64,000 nt of DNA from SP197 sp965242595 (GTDB lineage: Bacteria; Pseudomonadota; Alphaproteobacteria; SP197): positions 1,798,001 through 1,862,000 of the forward strand of contig OZ251464.1 of NCBI GenBank assembly GCA_965242595.1, read 5' to 3'. Position 1 is the first letter of the stretch, and each line of letters starts with the position of its first letter. Position numbers and translations under genes: made by a program. Shown one piece after another: positions 62,699 to 64,000 of the stretch. Below the pieces are notes generated by a model, which was given only the letters and a program-made list of their open reading frames with translations, was not told the DNA's origin and made no database searches.

Positions 62699-63895
62699 AT
62701 GAAGCCTACCCATTCCGCCCTGGCGGCCTGCGCGGCCGCGATCCTGGCCTTGACCGCCTGCGGCGGCGGAGGCGGCGGCACGCCCACCGCGCAAACCCCG
62801 GCACCACAAACCCCGGCGCCGATGGAGACGGCAGCCCCAGCGCCGGAAGAGCGCCCGGCGGAGACGAAGGCTCCGGAAGCGCCGTCGGCGCCGCCGGCGG
62901 AAGCCGACAGCAACAGGGTGGTGACGATCGATGGCGCCACGCTCACGATGCAAGGCGTGCGGCGCGCCGTCATCGCCCTGCCGGTCTTCCCATCGGGGTT
63001 TGGAGGTATTCAATCTACGAACACGGGCGCAACCGGTATCACGACAGATGAAGTCTTGACCGTCTTCACTCGTGGAGGTGTCGCTGTGGGGATTACGCGG
63101 GAGGACGAAAGCGGCTTTCTTCTCGCTTCGTCAGATTCTGCCACACCAAGCGGCCTTCCCAGAACCAGCAGTCTGTTCGGGATTCCCGGCAGAGAACGAA
63201 CTCTCCGCACTTGGCTTATCGTAGATGATAGCTCAGAGAACGCCTATAGCCGGGCGTGGATCGATGTGACTTCCGTCGACAGCGACCCTGGCAACTGGCT
63301 GGCGATGGGCACCTATCTTCACTATGCTGGCCAGAACTTGCTGTCCACCGCCCCTGACCTGACCAGCCTCGAAGCCGGCGCCTTCGTCGATGGGCCGGAG
63401 CTTAGAACATCGCCGAGCAGCCTGCCAACCCTGGGCCAAGCCCGTTACGAAGGAACGGCCCAAGGCTACTACTTCAGCCGCGATGGAACAAGTGATCTTA
63501 GCGGAGCTCGCTTCTTCGCCAGCGCCAGATTGACTGCCGACTTCTCAGACAACACGATATCGGGTTGCATTGGCTGTCAAGGCGATATCGGGCTCGTGAA
63601 TTGGGTCGATGCCACCGCCGCTGATTCCAACGCCGCGATAGTTCTCAGGCAGACGAGCATCAATGAGGATGGCGCGTTTCGCGCCGACAACGTGCTTGTC
63701 GTCAACCCCGATTGGGGAAGTGTGGGTCTTACCTCTTCACAACAACGCGGATCCTGGGGCGGGTTACTCTCCAACGTTCCACTGAGAGGAACACGCACCC
63801 CGAGCCTTGCGGCCGGCACCTTCGGAGCAAGCTACGACTTGAGCAACGGCGTCTCGGAGGCCTGGATCGGCGCCTTCATCGCCGGCCATCAATAG
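62699..63895 (+). CDS. Lipoprotein with TbpB-like beta-barrel domain
   Basis: A 398-residue lipoprotein with lipobox LTAC (Cys21), followed by a Gly run and a Pro/Ala/Glu-rich spacer (about residues 25-72). The C-terminal part has ARYEGTAQGYYFS and GARFFASARLTADFSDNTISGCIG. These are the barrel signature of transferrin-binding-protein-B-like and factor-H-binding-like surface proteins, with TFGASYDLSNGVSEAWIGAF-type closing strands. GGGAGA lies before the ATG. It is probably surface-exposed and binds a ligand or metal-carrying protein. The structured leader suggests regulation. The coding region is AT-richer than its neighbours. Confidence 0.82.
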   Translation: MKPTHSALAACAAAILALTACGGGGGGTPTAQTPAPQTPAPMETAAPAPEERPAETKAPEAPSAPPAEADSNRVVTIDGATLTMQGVRRAVIALPVFPSGFGGIQSTNTGATGITTDEVLTVFTRGGVAVGITREDESGFLLASSDSATPSGLPRTSSLFGIPGRERTLRTWLIVDDSSENAYSRAWIDVTSVDSDPGNWLAMGTYLHYAGQNLLSTAPDLTSLEAGAFVDGPELRTSPSSLPTLGQARYEGTAQGYYFSRDGTSDLSGARFFASARLTADFSDNTISGCIGCQGDIGLVNWVDATAADSNAAIVLRQTSINEDGAFRADNVLVVNPDWGSVGLTSSQQRGSWGGLLSNVPLRGTRTPSLAAGTFGASYDLSNGVSEAWIGAFIAGHQ

Positions 63896-63910
63896 CCGCC
63901 CGCCCAATCT

Positions 63911-63945
63911 CTCCGGATGCGGGGCGCCTAGGCCCGCATCCGGAG
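63911..63945. terminator. Bidirectional hairpin terminator
   Basis: An inverted repeat with a 13-bp stem (core CCGGATGCGGG at 63913-63923 and CCCGCATCCGG at 63933-63943, extended by TC/GA) and a 9-nt loop stands 15 bp after the lipoprotein stop. It also covers the last six codons of the convergent minus-strand gene. No long T-run is present. Confidence 0.65.
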
Positions 63946-64000
63946 GCCTTGCGGGTCGTAGAGAGGCTGGCCTTGCACTTCGGCCGGGTGGAAGCTGCCG
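63928..64000 (-). CDS. C-terminal end of a GcvT/FAD-dependent oxidoreductase-like protein (partial)
   Basis: The minus strand is open from the right edge to a TAG at 63928, giving the final 23 residues: SFHPAEVQGQPLYDPQGLRM then RA. A terminus of the type PxYDPxGxRMRA is common in dimethylglycine/sarcosine dehydrogenase-like GcvT-domain proteins. Too little is present to be sure, and the body lies outside the window. It converges on the TbpB-like gene and shares the hairpin. Confidence 0.5.
   Translation of the reverse strand, partial: GSFHPAEVQGQPLYDPQGLRMRA

Noticed and set aside
62590..62700. Leader as a cobalamin riboswitch
   Set aside because: CGGGAGACAGCC near the ATG is only loosely like a B12 box, and the expected conserved cores and order were not found.

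Overview
The window comes from a high-GC alphaproteobacterial chromosome, most likely a member of the Rhodospirillales or a related order. This rests on recognisable gene orders: dnaB-alr-mlaE-mlaF-radA-cvpA-purF, YfgM-like/bamB/der, ribF-ileS-lspA followed by DUF3035 lipoproteins and an M16 protease pair, and acpS-lepB near a single bifunctional Rsh and rpoZ. Coding density is very high and many neighbouring genes overlap by 4 nt. No CRISPR array, integrase, transposase or rRNA was seen. One tRNA, Leu(CAA), is present.

Layout. 1-6.8 kb: the N-terminal part of a Fic protein, then a leftward five-gene catabolic operon (cupin ring-dioxygenase-like, LVIVD protein, 3-hydroxyacyl-CoA-dehydrogenase-like, AA_synth, SDR) facing a rightward glutamine amidotransferase and MBL-fold pair. 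The enzyme folds recall vitamin-B6 or heteroaromatic degradation. 6.8-11.4 kb: housekeeping genes lepB, acpS, rsh, rpoZ and folK on the minus strand. 11.5-16.1 kb: NYN-domain protein, family-5 uracil-DNA glycosylase, RidA, a ThDP enzyme and a COG3146 acyltransferase. 16.3-21.1 kb: a less GC-rich Mre11/SbcD-like nuclease plus a large SMC-like ATPase. 21.2-25.9 kb: diheme cytochrome c, a FolD with altered active site, zapE and an amidase. 25.9-28.6 kb: an accessory patch with a DUF7662-DUF6884 fusion, a GIY-YIG-like protein and a YaaA-RelE fusion. 28.8-37.4 kb: guaB, guaA, two EamA transporters, an Mpo1-like protein, YfgM-like, bamB and der. 37.5-38.3 kb: an AT-richer MORN/YwqK-repeat protein. 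38.4-47.2 kb: the long dnaB-to-nuclease operon. 47.3-59.2 kb: isochorismatase-like hydrolase, cfa, M16 proteases, DUF3035 lipoproteins, xseA-lspA, ileS and ribF. 59.4-64 kb: tRNA-Leu, gamma-glutamyltransferase family enzyme, enolase-superfamily dehydratase, a structured leader, a TbpB-like lipoprotein and the C-terminal end of a minus-strand gene.

Most striking points: (i) xseA and lspA form one uninterrupted reading frame. The ExoVII large subunit lacks its conserved C-terminal domain, carries an internal 336-bp-period duplication and runs directly into lipoprotein signal peptidase. (ii) A YaaA-type domain is fused to a RelE/ParE-like toxin domain, about 0.7 kb from a DUF6884 protein that shares two sequence motifs with it. 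(iii) FolD has the cyclohydrolase lysine replaced by glutamine. (iv) An MBL-fold protein has lost the first zinc site. (v) A long-range stem encloses a structured leader upstream of a TbpB-like lipoprotein.

Start sites were chosen by reading ribosome binding sites and family N-termini. Family assignments come from motif recognition without database searches.
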